A stretch of 64,000 bases of DNA from Massilia sp. ST3. Its GTDB lineage: Bacteria; Pseudomonadota; Gammaproteobacteria; Burkholderiales; Burkholderiaceae_D. Below the pieces are notes generated by a model. That model worked only from the letters and a program-made list of their open reading frames with translations. It did not search any database and was not told where the DNA came from. Where the stretch lies: contig NZ_JAGPWC010000016.1 of assembly GCF_018119405.1 (NCBI RefSeq), forward strand, positions 23,579 through 87,578, written 5' to 3'. Shown piece by piece: positions 51,812-60,932 of the stretch (position 1 is its first letter; every line of letters begins with the position of its first letter). Both the position numbers and the translations under genes were made by a program.

Positions 51812-51934
51812 CTAGGCGAGCAGGAAGACCGAGAAGTCTTCGTTGCGGTTCGGGATCGTGTGGACAAAACGGGCCGCGTAAACCATCGTGGCGATACCGG
51901 CGGCCGCGGACAAAAGCAGGAAATAGCTCAGCAT
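51812..51934 (-). CDS. 40-residue membrane microprotein
   Basis: A short open frame, MLSYFLLLSAAAGIATMVYA then ARFVHTIPNR then NEDFSVFLLA. It has one N-terminal transmembrane helix, a basic stretch and an acidic-aromatic tail. AGAGAAAG precedes the ATG at a good distance. The bias toward hydrophobic residues followed by a charged tail is characteristic of small integral membrane proteins. It lies between the LuxR and TetR genes on the same strand. Function unknown. Confidence 0.6.
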   Translation of the reverse strand: MLSYFLLLSAAAGIATMVYAARFVHTIPNRNEDFSVFLLA

Positions 51935-51979
51935 GATGGGACTTTCTCTGTGGTTGGAATCGGGGACCTCGGGCCGCGC

Positions 51980-52600
51980 CTACTGCAGCGTGACCGGCGC
52001 CTGGGTGTAGGAAGCGAGCAGCCGGCGGCAGGCCAGCACCATGCGCTGGCCGATGCTCTCGTCGCGGAGAAAACGCGCGTCGTGGGCCATGCCGACCACC
52101 AGGCTGTGGATCTCGAAGATCAGCTGGTCGCAGTTGGTGCCGGGCGGGAGCTGGCCCAGCTCGACCGCGTCCTGCACCAGTTGGCCCAGCAGGGCGCGCC
52201 AGCGCGCCAGCCCGTGCTGCAGGCGCTGGTGCAGGGCCGCGTCCAGCGCGGCGCCGTCGAAGGCGCCCGCGATGTACAGGCAGCTCGCGCCCATCGCCGC
52301 CCCGCTCGCGCGCAGGGCCAGCTTGCGTACATGTTCTTCCAGCGCCGGCAGGCCGCGCGGCGCGGCGCGCGTCGGCGCCACCACGTCGCTCAGGAAGCGG
52401 CGGTCGTATTCGTCGAGCACCGCGCGTTGCAGGCTGTGCAGGGAACCTGCGCGGCAGAACACGCCGCTCTTGCTCATCCCCAGGCGCTTGGCCACCTTGC
52501 CGAACGAAACCTGGGCGATGCCTTCCGCCATGGCGATGTCGAGCGCCGTCACAACGATCTCTGCCAGGGTTTCATCCGCTTTGGTCGATATTGTTTTCAT
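51980..52600 (-). CDS. TetR-family transcriptional regulator
   Basis: A 206-residue regulator. The N-terminal HTH (about 10-55) includes FGKVAKRLGMSKSGVF, with a C-terminal ligand/dimerisation domain rich in helices. The start at 52600 (MKTIST) is the first Met giving a normal-length TetR. It is divergent from the HxlR gene. The HTH residue pattern SKSGVFCRAGS is slightly atypical where FxxFxSKE is common. The target is unknown, possibly itself or the flanking genes. Confidence 0.88.
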   Translation of the reverse strand: MKTISTKADETLAEIVVTALDIAMAEGIAQVSFGKVAKRLGMSKSGVFCRAGSLHSLQRAVLDEYDRRFLSDVVAPTRAAPRGLPALEEHVRKLALRASGAAMGASCLYIAGAFDGAALDAALHQRLQHGLARWRALLGQLVQDAVELGQLPPGTNCDQLIFEIHSLVVGMAHDARFLRDESIGQRMVLACRRLLASYTQAPVTLQ

Positions 52601-52718
52601 CGCAGTATTGTTCCGAAAAATTTCTGATGGGACAACTCTTATACATACTAGTTGCGGTTTTTTAACAACTTTTCCCCCTTTGGTGGGGGCGAACTGTGTC
52701 ATGCTCACTGGGTTTCGT

Positions 52719-52737
52719 TTTGCAAGTGAGTAGAATA
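52719..52737 (+). promoter_or_regulatory. direct repeat 1 before the HxlR gene
   Basis: TTTGCAAGTGAGTAGAATA, identical at 16 of 19 positions to the repeat at 52757 and 38 bp upstream of it. A likely autoregulatory site. Confidence 0.5.
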
Positions 52738-52756
52738 TTAAGCGATAGACTTTCAA

Positions 52757-52775
52757 TTTGCAAGTATGTAAAATA
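52757..52775 (+). promoter_or_regulatory. direct repeat 2 overlapping the HxlR -10 region
   Basis: TTTGCAAGTATGTAAAATA contains a plausible -10 (TAAAAT, 52769-52774) with TAGACT 17 bp upstream (52746-52751). Binding here would block the promoter. A partial inverse-oriented relative, TACATACTAGTTGC, lies near 52642 on the TetR side. Confidence 0.5.
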
Positions 52776-52781
52776 GGGATT

Positions 52782-53246
52782 ATGGATACCCGTTCAACTA
52801 CCGCCTGCCCGATTGGCCGGGCCGCCCACCTGATCGGCGACGAATGGATCATGCTGCTGCTGCGCGAGCTGTTCCAAAGCCCGCAGAAATTCGACGAGCT
52901 GCAGAAAAAGACCGGCGCCGCCACCAACATCCTCTCCAACCGCCTCGGGCGCATGGTCGCGAACGGCCTGGTGGCCAAGGTGATGTACCAGGAGCGCCCG
53001 CCGCGCTATGTCTACCGCCTGACCAAGCCCGGCCTCGCGCTGCTGCCGATCGCGCTCGAACTGATGCGCTATGCGGAGGAATGGATGCCCACCGAGCTGT
53101 GCTCGCCGCTGCAGCTGCGCCACACCACCTGCGGCAAGCTGACCCGCGCCGGCCAGGTATGCTCGGAATGCGGCGGCGCGATCACGATCAAGACCGCGCG
53201 CCTGGAACAGCGCGACCTTGCCGCCGAGCTGCCCGACCTCGCATAA
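52782..53246 (+). CDS. HxlR-family transcriptional regulator with C-terminal zinc-ribbon-like tail
   Basis: A 154-residue regulator. The HxlR winged helix is at residues 7-100 (CPIGRAAHLIGDEWIMLLLR, then FDELQKKTGAATNILSNRL). An extension after it has Cys residues in HTTCGKLTRAGQVCSECGG, suggesting a metal site. Start at 52782 with AGGGA close upstream. HxlR proteins often repress adjacent detoxification or redox genes. Here no obvious target lies downstream, so autoregulation through the tandem repeats is the clearest prediction. Confidence 0.9.
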   Translation: MDTRSTTACPIGRAAHLIGDEWIMLLLRELFQSPQKFDELQKKTGAATNILSNRLGRMVANGLVAKVMYQERPPRYVYRLTKPGLALLPIALELMRYAEEWMPTELCSPLQLRHTTCGKLTRAGQVCSECGGAITIKTARLEQRDLAAELPDLA

Positions 53247-53410
53247 AACTTTCCGACTGTTGCGCCGGCGCCTCACCTGTTTCGCCACGACATCGCGTTT
53301 GACCGCATAATTGATGCAGTTCAGTCAATACACGATGCGATGTCCAGCCGTCCCGCCCCTGTCCTCTTTGCCGCGCCGCGCCTGACCCCTTCGCGGGAAG
53401 GGCGGGCCGC

Positions 53411-54337
53411 ATGACGGCCCGGGCGCCCGCGCGTACGCCGACCCGGGTCTCGCGCCTGTACGAAGTGATGGACCTGATGCTCGACTCGGTCGGCGATCCG
53501 CTCAACCTCCACAGCCTGGCCGCCTCGGCCAGCTACTCCAGCTTCCACTTCGACCGCATCTTCCGTGAGCTGACCGGCTTCTCGGCCGTCGAATACCAGC
53601 GCAAGCGGCGCCTGCGCCGCGCCGCCCACCTGCTGCGCCACGAGCCGGACGTGGCGGTCGGGCGCATCGCCCAGGATTGCGGCTTTCCTTGCAACGCCGC
53701 CTTTTCCAAGGCCTTCAAGCAGCAGTTCGGCATGTCGGCCAAGCGCTGGCGCGACGGCGGCTGGCGCGCCTACATGGACGCCCAGGTAGGGCGCGAGAGC
53801 GACGTCAGTTTCTTCGTGGCGGAGCCCGGCAACCTGGAAGTGATCCTGGCGCCCTACTGCCCGCCCGAACCGGGCAGCATCGCGGCGCGCATCGCGGTGC
53901 GCGCACTCCCCGCCGTGCAGCTGCGCTATCAGCGTTTCTTCGGCCAGTCGGGCGCCGCGCTGTCGGTCGCCTGCAACAGCTTCATCTGCGAACGCGAACG
54001 CGCGGGCCTGCCGCCCGGCAGTCCGTGGTACGGAGTGTTCGACGAGGATCCGGGCTTCACCGGCGAGGAGGAGTACTGCTACGACTTCGGTTTCGGCGCC
54101 GCGGCGCAGGCCGGGGAAGAGGACCGCCAGCTGGGCCTGCGCGTGCTCCCGGCCGGGAACTACGCGGTGCTGGAATTCCGCCACGAGTGGCCGCGCTTCC
54201 GCTCGATGTACGAGGACTGGCTGGACCGCCAGGCGGTCTGGCGCCTGGACAGCACCCGCCCCCACATCCAGAAGGTGGAGCGTTCGGCGGACGGGCAGTG
54301 GCAGGGCTGGCTGGCCCTTCCGGTCAAGAAGCGCTGA
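53411..54337 (+). CDS. AraC-family regulator with GyrI-like effector domain
   Basis: A 308-residue regulator. An N-terminal double HTH (about 15-115) includes LHSLAASASYSSFHFDRIFR and VGRIAQDCGFPCNAAFSKAF. A C-terminal GyrI/AraC-effector-type domain (about 150-305) includes YVVE-like strands and the GNYAVLEFRHEWPRF motif. This Rob/MarA-like order (HTH first) is typical of regulators that sense small hydrophobic or basic molecules. It is convergent to the MFS gene, with a shared hairpin between them. Confidence 0.9.
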   Translation: MTARAPARTPTRVSRLYEVMDLMLDSVGDPLNLHSLAASASYSSFHFDRIFRELTGFSAVEYQRKRRLRRAAHLLRHEPDVAVGRIAQDCGFPCNAAFSKAFKQQFGMSAKRWRDGGWRAYMDAQVGRESDVSFFVAEPGNLEVILAPYCPPEPGSIAARIAVRALPAVQLRYQRFFGQSGAALSVACNSFICERERAGLPPGSPWYGVFDEDPGFTGEEEYCYDFGFGAAAQAGEEDRQLGLRVLPAGNYAVLEFRHEWPRFRSMYEDWLDRQAVWRLDSTRPHIQKVERSADGQWQGWLALPVKKR

Positions 54338-54338
54338 A

Positions 54339-54416
54339 TGTCCTGATTTGGAGATTCGTTGAATGAAGGCGGCGAATCGCCCCATTGATTGATCAACGAA
54401 CTTCCCATTCAGGACA
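54339..54416. terminator. long bidirectional hairpin between convergent genes
   Basis: The arms 54339-54362 and 54393-54416 begin and end with TGTCCTGA...TTCGTTGA and TCAACGAA...TCAGGACA, with a mismatched middle. A nested GGCG-AAT-CGCC lies in the loop. It starts 1 nt after the AraC stop and ends next to the MFS stop. Probably a terminator for both genes. Confidence 0.6.
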
Positions 54417-55733
54417 CTAGCCGGGGTTGCTGGTGTCCGCGCCGGGCGGCGCCTCCAGCCGCATGAACCTGCTCAAGACCAGCACCGGCAGCGCCGCCGC
54501 CAGCACCCACAGGAAGAAGCCGCGGTAGCCCAGGGCCTGCTGGATGTCGCCGCTGACCACCTTGGACAGCACGAAGCCCAGCTGCATGAAGCCGGTCCCC
54601 AGCGCATAGTGGGCGGTCTGGTAGCGGCCGCTCGCGACCACCTGCATGATGAACAGGATCACGCCCACGAAGCCGAAGCCGTAGCCGAACATCTCGACGC
54701 CGAGCGCGCCCGTGATCAGGGCCAGCGATTCCGGCTGGACCTCGCTCAGGTACCAGAACACGGCGTTCGGCAGGTTCACGGCCAGGATCAGCCAGAGCAT
54801 CGCGCGCCGCAGGCCGAGCCAGGCGGTGAAGTAGCCGCCCGCGACGCTGCCCGCCAGGAAGGCCGCGGTGCCGACGGTGCCGTAGGCGAAGCCCACTTCG
54901 GCGGTCGTCAATCCCAGTCCCCCAAGGGCGCGCGCGTCGCGCAGGAACAGCGGTCCGATGCTCTGGATCTGCCCTTCCCCCGCGCGGAACAGGATGATGA
55001 ACAGGATCGCCACCCAGATGCCGGGCTTGGCGAAGAAGCTGCGAATCACGTCGGCCAGGGTCGCCGCGACGTCCCTGGCCTTGCCGCCGGCCGGCTTGTC
55101 CCGCGGTCCGCTCGGGAGCGCGCGCAGGTGGTACAGGCCGAGCAGCGCCAGCAGGCCGCCCAGCAGCGCGAACACGGTGGTCCAGGCGAACCCGGTTCCC
55201 ACGTGCTGCTCCAGGTAGCCGGCCAGCAGCAGCAGCCCGCCCAGCGACAGGAACTTGGCCGCATTGAAGAAGGCGCCCTGGTAGCCCGCATAGGCGGCCT
55301 GTTCGCGCTCATTCAGGTTGGCGATGTAGATGCCGTCGGCCACGATGTCATGGCTGCTGGAGGCCAGGGCCACCAATGCCAGCAGCGCGATGCACAGCGC
55401 GAACCAGCCGGGCAGCTGCAGCGCCAGGGCGACCAGGCCCAGGGCCGCGCCGCCCAGCAGCTGGAAGCCGACCACCGCCAGGCGCTTGCTGGGCGCCAGC
55501 TCCAGGAAGGGGCTCCAGAGCGCCTTGAAGGCCCAGGCCAGGCCGATGGCGCCGGTCCAGCGCGCGATCTGGTCGTTCGGCACGCCCATGCTCTTGAACA
55601 TCTGGCCCGCCACCAGCGCCACCGCATAGAAGGGCAGGCCCTGGGCCAGGTAGAGGGTCGGCACCCAGGCCAGCGGATGGCGGCGCGCCGCGGCGGGAGG
55701 GCTTTTCAGGGGCAGGTCGTGCATGGCGGTCAT
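54417..55733 (-). CDS. MFS transporter, AmpG/PAT-like
   Basis: A 438-residue major-facilitator protein with 12 predicted helices. The AmpG-like start LAWVPTLYLAQGLPFYAVAL and the SSSHDIVADGIYI motif are typical of the beta-lactamase-induction/muropeptide permease branch. It overlaps the GH20 stop (ATGA). It likely carries GlcNAc-containing di- or oligosaccharides across the inner membrane for the cytoplasmic hexosaminidase. Confidence 0.92.
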   Translation of the reverse strand: MTAMHDLPLKSPPAAARRHPLAWVPTLYLAQGLPFYAVALVAGQMFKSMGVPNDQIARWTGAIGLAWAFKALWSPFLELAPSKRLAVVGFQLLGGAALGLVALALQLPGWFALCIALLALVALASSSHDIVADGIYIANLNEREQAAYAGYQGAFFNAAKFLSLGGLLLLAGYLEQHVGTGFAWTTVFALLGGLLALLGLYHLRALPSGPRDKPAGGKARDVAATLADVIRSFFAKPGIWVAILFIILFRAGEGQIQSIGPLFLRDARALGGLGLTTAEVGFAYGTVGTAAFLAGSVAGGYFTAWLGLRRAMLWLILAVNLPNAVFWYLSEVQPESLALITGALGVEMFGYGFGFVGVILFIMQVVASGRYQTAHYALGTGFMQLGFVLSKVVSGDIQQALGYRGFFLWVLAAALPVLVLSRFMRLEAPPGADTSNPG

Positions 55734-58216
55734 GGCGTATCCAGGGTCAGGCTGACGATGCGGCTGCGGCGGCCGCGGGTATCGAAGCTGGCGATGCGGA
55801 ACAGCGCGCCGGGCGCGAGCGCGACCGGGGCCGCGTAGCGCCGGCTGGCCGCCACCGGCTCCGAACCGTCCACAGTGTAATGCAGGGCCAAGCCCGGCAG
55901 GGCGACATTGGCATGGGCCGCGCCGTCCTGCAGCGCCACGCCGGGCGGCGGCAGGCGGTAGCCGTAGGGCGTGGGCGCGCGGTCCAGGCGCGGCAGCTCG
56001 CGCCGCGCCAGGCGGTTGGCGAACTCGTTCCAGTCGGTCTCGATCGCGGCGCCGCGCACGCGCGCGTCAGGGATGCGCTGCCAGCCGGGATCGGGCGACC
56101 AGGCCCGTTCCGCCAGCGCGATCAGGCGCGGCAGGGCCAGGTAGTCGATGCGCGCGGCGTCGCGCGCGTTCTCGCCCCACAGCTGGCCCTGCAGGCCGGC
56201 GATGCGCCCCTGCCCCAGCTTGTCGAGCGGCTGCATGGCGGCGCGCAGGCCGGGGTCGAGCGGCCGCCCCATCGGATCGCCGATGTCGTCGGATTCCGCG
56301 CCGGCGAGCGCGTCGAGCGGGCAGAACGCGAACGCATGCCGGGTTTCGACGAAGCCGGCCCAGTAGTAGCCCGGCTCCTCCGGATGCTTGGCGTAGGCCA
56401 GGTCGAAGTACAGGTTGGCCGCGTTGGACAGCACCACGCAATAGCCGGCATTGGCCAGGCGGTAGGCGCAGTCCTCCTGGCCCGAACCCCAGGCGTTGTT
56501 CCAGACGTAGGCGTGGAAGTCGCTGCCGGCGAAGCGGGGGTTCGGGCGCATGCCCTCCCCTTCCACGTGCACCAGCGCGGTTTCCTCCCAGCCGGCGAAC
56601 TCGACCCCGTGGCGCGCCAGGATCGCGCGGCAGCGCGCCACGAAGTCGCCGTGCAGCTGCGCGGCCCCGGTCCAGCCCTCCATCGCCATCCTGGCGCGGC
56701 ACACCGGGGAAGCGAGCCAGGCCCCGGCCGGCACCTCGTCGCCGCCGGTGTGGATCACGCGCAGCGGCGCGCCGGCCGCCCGGTACAGGGCGCACACCTC
56801 GCCCACCACGGTGTCGATGAAGCGGTCGACCGAGGGCAGCGCGATGCAGATCACGTTGTCGTGCCACAGCTGGACCGATTCGTAGTCCGAGCGGTCGTCC
56901 GGGTCGCTGAGCAGGTAGGCCCGCGCGCCTTCGGGGTCGCCGGCGGCCAGCAGCCGGTCATGGCGCGCCCGCATCGCCACCACCGCCGCGCGCGCGTGGC
57001 CCGGCATGTTGAATTCGGGGATGACGTCGATGTGGCGCGCCTTGGCGTGGCGCAGGATGGTGACGAAGTCCTCGGCGCTGTAGTAACCCGTGCCGGCCGA
57101 GGTCTCCACCGCGGCCCCGGAACCGAAGGACGGCGGCAGGCAATCCGGTCCCACGCCGCGCCGGGAACCGATCTCCGTCAGCTCCGGCAGCGCGGCGATC
57201 TCCAGGCGCCAGCCCTCGTCGTCGGTCAGGTGGAAATGGAAGCGGTTGAGCTTATAGGCCGCCATGCAGTCGAGCAGGCGCAGCACCGTCGGCACGGGGG
57301 CGAAGTGGCGCGCCACGTCGAGCATCATGCCGCGGTAGGCGAAGCGCGGCTCGTCCAATACCAGGCCGAGCGGCAGGCCGCCGTCCGCCTCCAGCAGCTG
57401 GGCCAGGCTTTGCAGGCCGTTGAAGACGCCGTGCGCGCTCTGCCCACGCACCCGCACCCGGCGCGCCGTGATCTCGAGTTCGTAGGCTTCCTGGCAGGCG
57501 CCTTCCAGCGCCACCTGGCCGAGCTGCAGCTCGACGCCGGTGTCGCCCGGGGGACCGTCCGGCAGGGCCGCCAGCATGGCCGACAGCAGCGCCGCCTCGT
57601 CGGCCAGCTGCGGTGCGTGGACCACGGGCGCGCCCGGCGCCAGGCGGCAGCGTCCGCCGCCGAAGCGGGTGAAGCGCGGCTGCGGCGTGATGCGCCCGAT
57701 CTCCGCCTCCGGCAGCTCGCGCAGCCCGGCGTTGCGCAGGTGGCGCCGCGCGGCGTCCTCGGTCGGCAGACGGTCGAAGCCGGCGCGCCGGCGCTGTTCC
57801 TCGCGCACGAAGGGCGCGATCTCCGGGTCGCCCAGGTCGATTGGCGCGCCATCCTGGGGCACCAGGTAGAAGCCGAGCGGCGCGTCGGTGACGCTGATCG
57901 CCCAGTGCAGCGAATCGTATTCGACGCGGTAGCGCTGCTGCGGCAACCAGGGTTCGCCGCCGGTCATGCTGAGCCGGAACAGGTCGCCGTTGATGTGCTC
58001 GATGGCGAAGCCGGGGCTGACGCTGGCCGCCAGCGCCTTGCGGCAGGTGTTGAAGTAGAGCGTCCAGCCGGGCGCGATGGTCCGCGCGGAGACGTTGGCC
58101 AGCTCCAGGCGCGAACGGAAGCGGTCGTCGCGCGCGGTGTTGGTCAGGCATTCCCAGGAGATGGCGACCGGCGCGGCGGCCGGCGCCACGTCCATGGACG
58201 AGGGAGGTGTCGACAT
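55730..58216 (-). CDS. GH20 beta-N-acetylhexosaminidase, no signal peptide
   Basis: An 828-residue GH20 enzyme. N-terminal CHB_HEX-type domain (about 18-160), GH20b domain, and a catalytic barrel with the Asp493-Glu494 pair in VIHTGGDEVPAGAW. Also HFHLTDDEGWRLEI (327-340) and a C-terminal CHB_HEX_C-like sandwich. No cleavable signal sequence is visible after the ATG at 58216, which suggests a cytoplasmic location. A TTG at 58234 is an alternative start. It cleaves terminal GlcNAc from chitooligosaccharides or related glycans. Placed between the receptor and the MFS transporter. Confidence 0.92.
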   Translation of the reverse strand: MSTPPSSMDVAPAAAPVAISWECLTNTARDDRFRSRLELANVSARTIAPGWTLYFNTCRKALAASVSPGFAIEHINGDLFRLSMTGGEPWLPQQRYRVEYDSLHWAISVTDAPLGFYLVPQDGAPIDLGDPEIAPFVREEQRRRAGFDRLPTEDAARRHLRNAGLRELPEAEIGRITPQPRFTRFGGGRCRLAPGAPVVHAPQLADEAALLSAMLAALPDGPPGDTGVELQLGQVALEGACQEAYELEITARRVRVRGQSAHGVFNGLQSLAQLLEADGGLPLGLVLDEPRFAYRGMMLDVARHFAPVPTVLRLLDCMAAYKLNRFHFHLTDDEGWRLEIAALPELTEIGSRRGVGPDCLPPSFGSGAAVETSAGTGYYSAEDFVTILRHAKARHIDVIPEFNMPGHARAAVVAMRARHDRLLAAGDPEGARAYLLSDPDDRSDYESVQLWHDNVICIALPSVDRFIDTVVGEVCALYRAAGAPLRVIHTGGDEVPAGAWLASPVCRARMAMEGWTGAAQLHGDFVARCRAILARHGVEFAGWEETALVHVEGEGMRPNPRFAGSDFHAYVWNNAWGSGQEDCAYRLANAGYCVVLSNAANLYFDLAYAKHPEEPGYYWAGFVETRHAFAFCPLDALAGAESDDIGDPMGRPLDPGLRAAMQPLDKLGQGRIAGLQGQLWGENARDAARIDYLALPRLIALAERAWSPDPGWQRIPDARVRGAAIETDWNEFANRLARRELPRLDRAPTPYGYRLPPPGVALQDGAAHANVALPGLALHYTVDGSEPVAASRRYAAPVALAPGALFRIASFDTRGRRSRIVSLTLDTP

Positions 58217-58283
58217 CGGTATCAGTGGTGGCAATGAGGGGGATGCGCCGCGGGCCGGGGCCCGCGGCGGTGGCGCAAGCGGC

Positions 58284-60932
58284 TTACAGCTTGCCGCGCA
58301 GGCCGAGGTAGAAGGTGCGGCCGTTCGAGTAGAACGCGCGCGGGCGGTCCTCGTTTTCGGCGTACATCCGGATGGTCTCGTTGGTGAGGTTGAGCGCGTC
58401 GAAGGTCAGGGTCAGGCGCTCGGTCAGCTTCACGTTCACCGACGCCGTCACGTTCTTCATGCCCGCCACGTGCTGGCTGGCGCCGCGGTCCACGCCCGCC
58501 TTGTAGCGCGAACGGTAGTTGTAGGCCAGGCGCGCCGAGAAGCGCTCGTTCTCGTAGTAGCCGGTGACGTTCCAGGTGTTCTTCGAGGAGTTGAGCAGCT
58601 CGCCGCCGTCTTCCAGTTCGCCGTCGGCGTGGGTGAAGTTCACCAGGGTGCCGAAGTTGTTCATGAAGGGCTGCTGCCAGCTCAGCTCCACGCCCTTGTT
58701 GGTGCCTTCGGTGTTGAAGGGCGAGGTGATCTGGTACTCGGCCAGGCCCGAGCGCTTGTTGTTGTAGTAAGTGCCGGTCGAGGTGCCCTGGGCCACGATC
58801 GAGCGCAGGTCCATGTAGAAGAAGCCCGCCGACAGCAGCGCCTTGGGCGCGTAGTACCACTCGGCGCCGACGTCGAAGTTGGTCGAACGCACCGGCTCCA
58901 GGTTGACGTTGCCGCCGCTGCCGCTCAGGGCGTCGTCGTTGAGCGAGACCGAGCCGCCCAGCGCGCTGTAGTCCGGGCGGGCGATGGTCTTGGCCAGCGC
59001 GGTGCGCAGGGTCAGGTCCGGCGTCGCCTCGTACTTGAAGTTCACGCTCGGCAGGTAGTCGCGGTAGGTGCGCTTGAAGGTGGTCGGGGTATAGGGACCG
59101 AAGGCCGAGCCCAGGATCGGGCTCGGGCCGCCCGGCAGGTTGACGACCGTGGTCTGGCGCGTCTCGATGGCGCGCAGGCCGACGTTGCCGCTCCAGTTGT
59201 CGCCGCCGAAGTCCAGCATGCCGTACAGCGCCGCGGTCTTCTCGCCGACCTGGAATTCGTCCATCCAGTTATGGCGCAGCACGTAGTCGAGCAGGCGGTT
59301 GCCCGGGACCGCGCCCCAGGCGCCCAGGGCCGCGCCGTCGTACTTGAAGTAGTTGGACGAGAGATTGCCGCCCAGGTCGTTGGCGAAGTCCGACGGGTAC
59401 ATCTGGCCGGTCCAGACCGGCCCCGGGTTGCTGAAGCCGACCGGCCCCGGACGGGTTTCGAGCGGGTGCTCGGCGGTGCGGTGGTGGTCGGTCCAGCGCG
59501 CGCCGAAGCGGAAGGCCTGCAGGGTCGGGTGGTCGAGGCGCCACTGGCCGTCGAGCTGGGCGTACTTTTCCTGGTCGACCGATTGCGCATCGCCGCCGCC
59601 GGCCCAGGCGGTGCTGCCGGGCGAGGCGGTATTGCCGCCCGGGTAGCTGACCGAGGCCGGGGACAGGCCGTTCAGCGCGTAGACCATGCCGCCGTCGACG
59701 TTGTTCTGGTAATAGACGTCGTCGCGGTCCCAGCCCACGCCATGGGTCTTGCCGAGCTTGCCCGACAGGGTCAGGCGGTCGCTGACGCGCCACTTGCCGT
59801 TCAGGTCCAGGTACCAGGACTCGCCGCCGGCGTCGGGACGATAGATGTTGTCGACCTCGCCCGCGTTGCGCTCGAAGGAGGCCGCCACCAGGGTGCCGTT
59901 GCGCACGACCGGATTGGCCGGGATCAGGTTCATGCTGTTGATCGAGTTGGCCGGCGCCGCCAGCCAGTTGGTGTTCTGGTGCGGCGCTTCGAGCTTGGAG
60001 TAGAAGCCGTTCAGGTCCACGCTCAGGCCGGCTGCGGGGCGCGCCTCGATGTCGAAGGCGCCGCCCTGGCGTTTCTTGGTCTGCTCGAACAGGCTGGCGC
60101 CGATGAAGGTCGGCACCACCACGCCGCGCAGGGCGGGATTGGCGACGGCGGCCGCGCTGGTGGGGCTGATCGGGGTGTAGCCGAGGATCTCCTGGCCGTC
60201 GCGGCGCACCGTGGCCTTCTCGGAGAAGCCCTGCACCAGCACGCCGAAGGTGCTGGCCGCATTCTTCCAGCTCACCAGCCCGGACAGGTGCGGCTCGGCC
60301 TGGTCGGACAGGTCGTTGTAGTTGGCCTGGATCGAGCCCTCCACCGTCAGCGGCTGGCGGAAGTCGAGCGGACGGCGCGTGATCACGTTGATGGCGCCGG
60401 ACACGCCGCCTTCGACCAGGTCGGCGGTGGGGCTCTTTTGCACCACGATCGAGCCAACCAGCTCGGACGGCAGCAGCGAGAAGCTGCTCGATCGGCCGAC
60501 GTTGCCGCCGATCTGGTTCAGCACGAACCAGTCGCCGGTGCTGATCGCATGGCCGTTGAACAGGGTCTGCTGCAGGCTGGGGCTGGTGCCGCGCAGGCTG
60601 ACGCGGTCGTTTTCGCCGAAGCCGCCCTCGCCGCCGGCCGAGGATTGGGTGTTTACGCCCGGCAGGCGCTGGATCGCGTCGGCCACGTTCTTGTCGGGCA
60701 TCTTGCCGATGTCCTCGGCCGTCACCACCTCGACCACCGCGTCGGCGTTGCGCTTCTGGCGCAGCGACTGTTCCAGCGCGGCGCGCACGCCGGTCACCAC
60801 CACCGTCTGCGGTTCGGCCGCGGCCTGGCCGCTATTTTCCTGGGCCCAGCTCTGTCCCGACACCATCGCGCAAACCGCCACCGCGCCCGCGATCGCGGTG
60901 CGCTTGTACTGCCGTGCCATCCCTTGGTTCAT
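58284..60932 (-). CDS. TonB-dependent receptor (chitooligosaccharide/GlcNAc uptake, inferred)
   Basis: An 882-residue receptor. The start at 60932 is supported by GGAGAG. Signal peptide up to about WAQE, plug domain with VVVTGVRAALEQSLRQKR and DIGKMPDKNVADAIQRLPG, and a barrel ending FYLGLRGKL. It is the first gene of receptor-GH20-MFS, with a 67-nt gap to the GH20 gene. The same plug signature as the receptor at 7115 indicates one receptor subfamily. Confidence 0.95.
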   Translation of the reverse strand: MNQGMARQYKRTAIAGAVAVCAMVSGQSWAQENSGQAAAEPQTVVVTGVRAALEQSLRQKRNADAVVEVVTAEDIGKMPDKNVADAIQRLPGVNTQSSAGGEGGFGENDRVSLRGTSPSLQQTLFNGHAISTGDWFVLNQIGGNVGRSSSFSLLPSELVGSIVVQKSPTADLVEGGVSGAINVITRRPLDFRQPLTVEGSIQANYNDLSDQAEPHLSGLVSWKNAASTFGVLVQGFSEKATVRRDGQEILGYTPISPTSAAAVANPALRGVVVPTFIGASLFEQTKKRQGGAFDIEARPAAGLSVDLNGFYSKLEAPHQNTNWLAAPANSINSMNLIPANPVVRNGTLVAASFERNAGEVDNIYRPDAGGESWYLDLNGKWRVSDRLTLSGKLGKTHGVGWDRDDVYYQNNVDGGMVYALNGLSPASVSYPGGNTASPGSTAWAGGGDAQSVDQEKYAQLDGQWRLDHPTLQAFRFGARWTDHHRTAEHPLETRPGPVGFSNPGPVWTGQMYPSDFANDLGGNLSSNYFKYDGAALGAWGAVPGNRLLDYVLRHNWMDEFQVGEKTAALYGMLDFGGDNWSGNVGLRAIETRQTTVVNLPGGPSPILGSAFGPYTPTTFKRTYRDYLPSVNFKYEATPDLTLRTALAKTIARPDYSALGGSVSLNDDALSGSGGNVNLEPVRSTNFDVGAEWYYAPKALLSAGFFYMDLRSIVAQGTSTGTYYNNKRSGLAEYQITSPFNTEGTNKGVELSWQQPFMNNFGTLVNFTHADGELEDGGELLNSSKNTWNVTGYYENERFSARLAYNYRSRYKAGVDRGASQHVAGMKNVTASVNVKLTERLTLTFDALNLTNETIRMYAENEDRPRAFYSNGRTFYLGLRGKL

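Noticed and set aside
52601..52978. N-terminal extension of the TetR gene
   Set aside because: The extra residues show no domain and overlap the promoter and start of the HxlR gene. The Met at 52600 gives normal TetR length.
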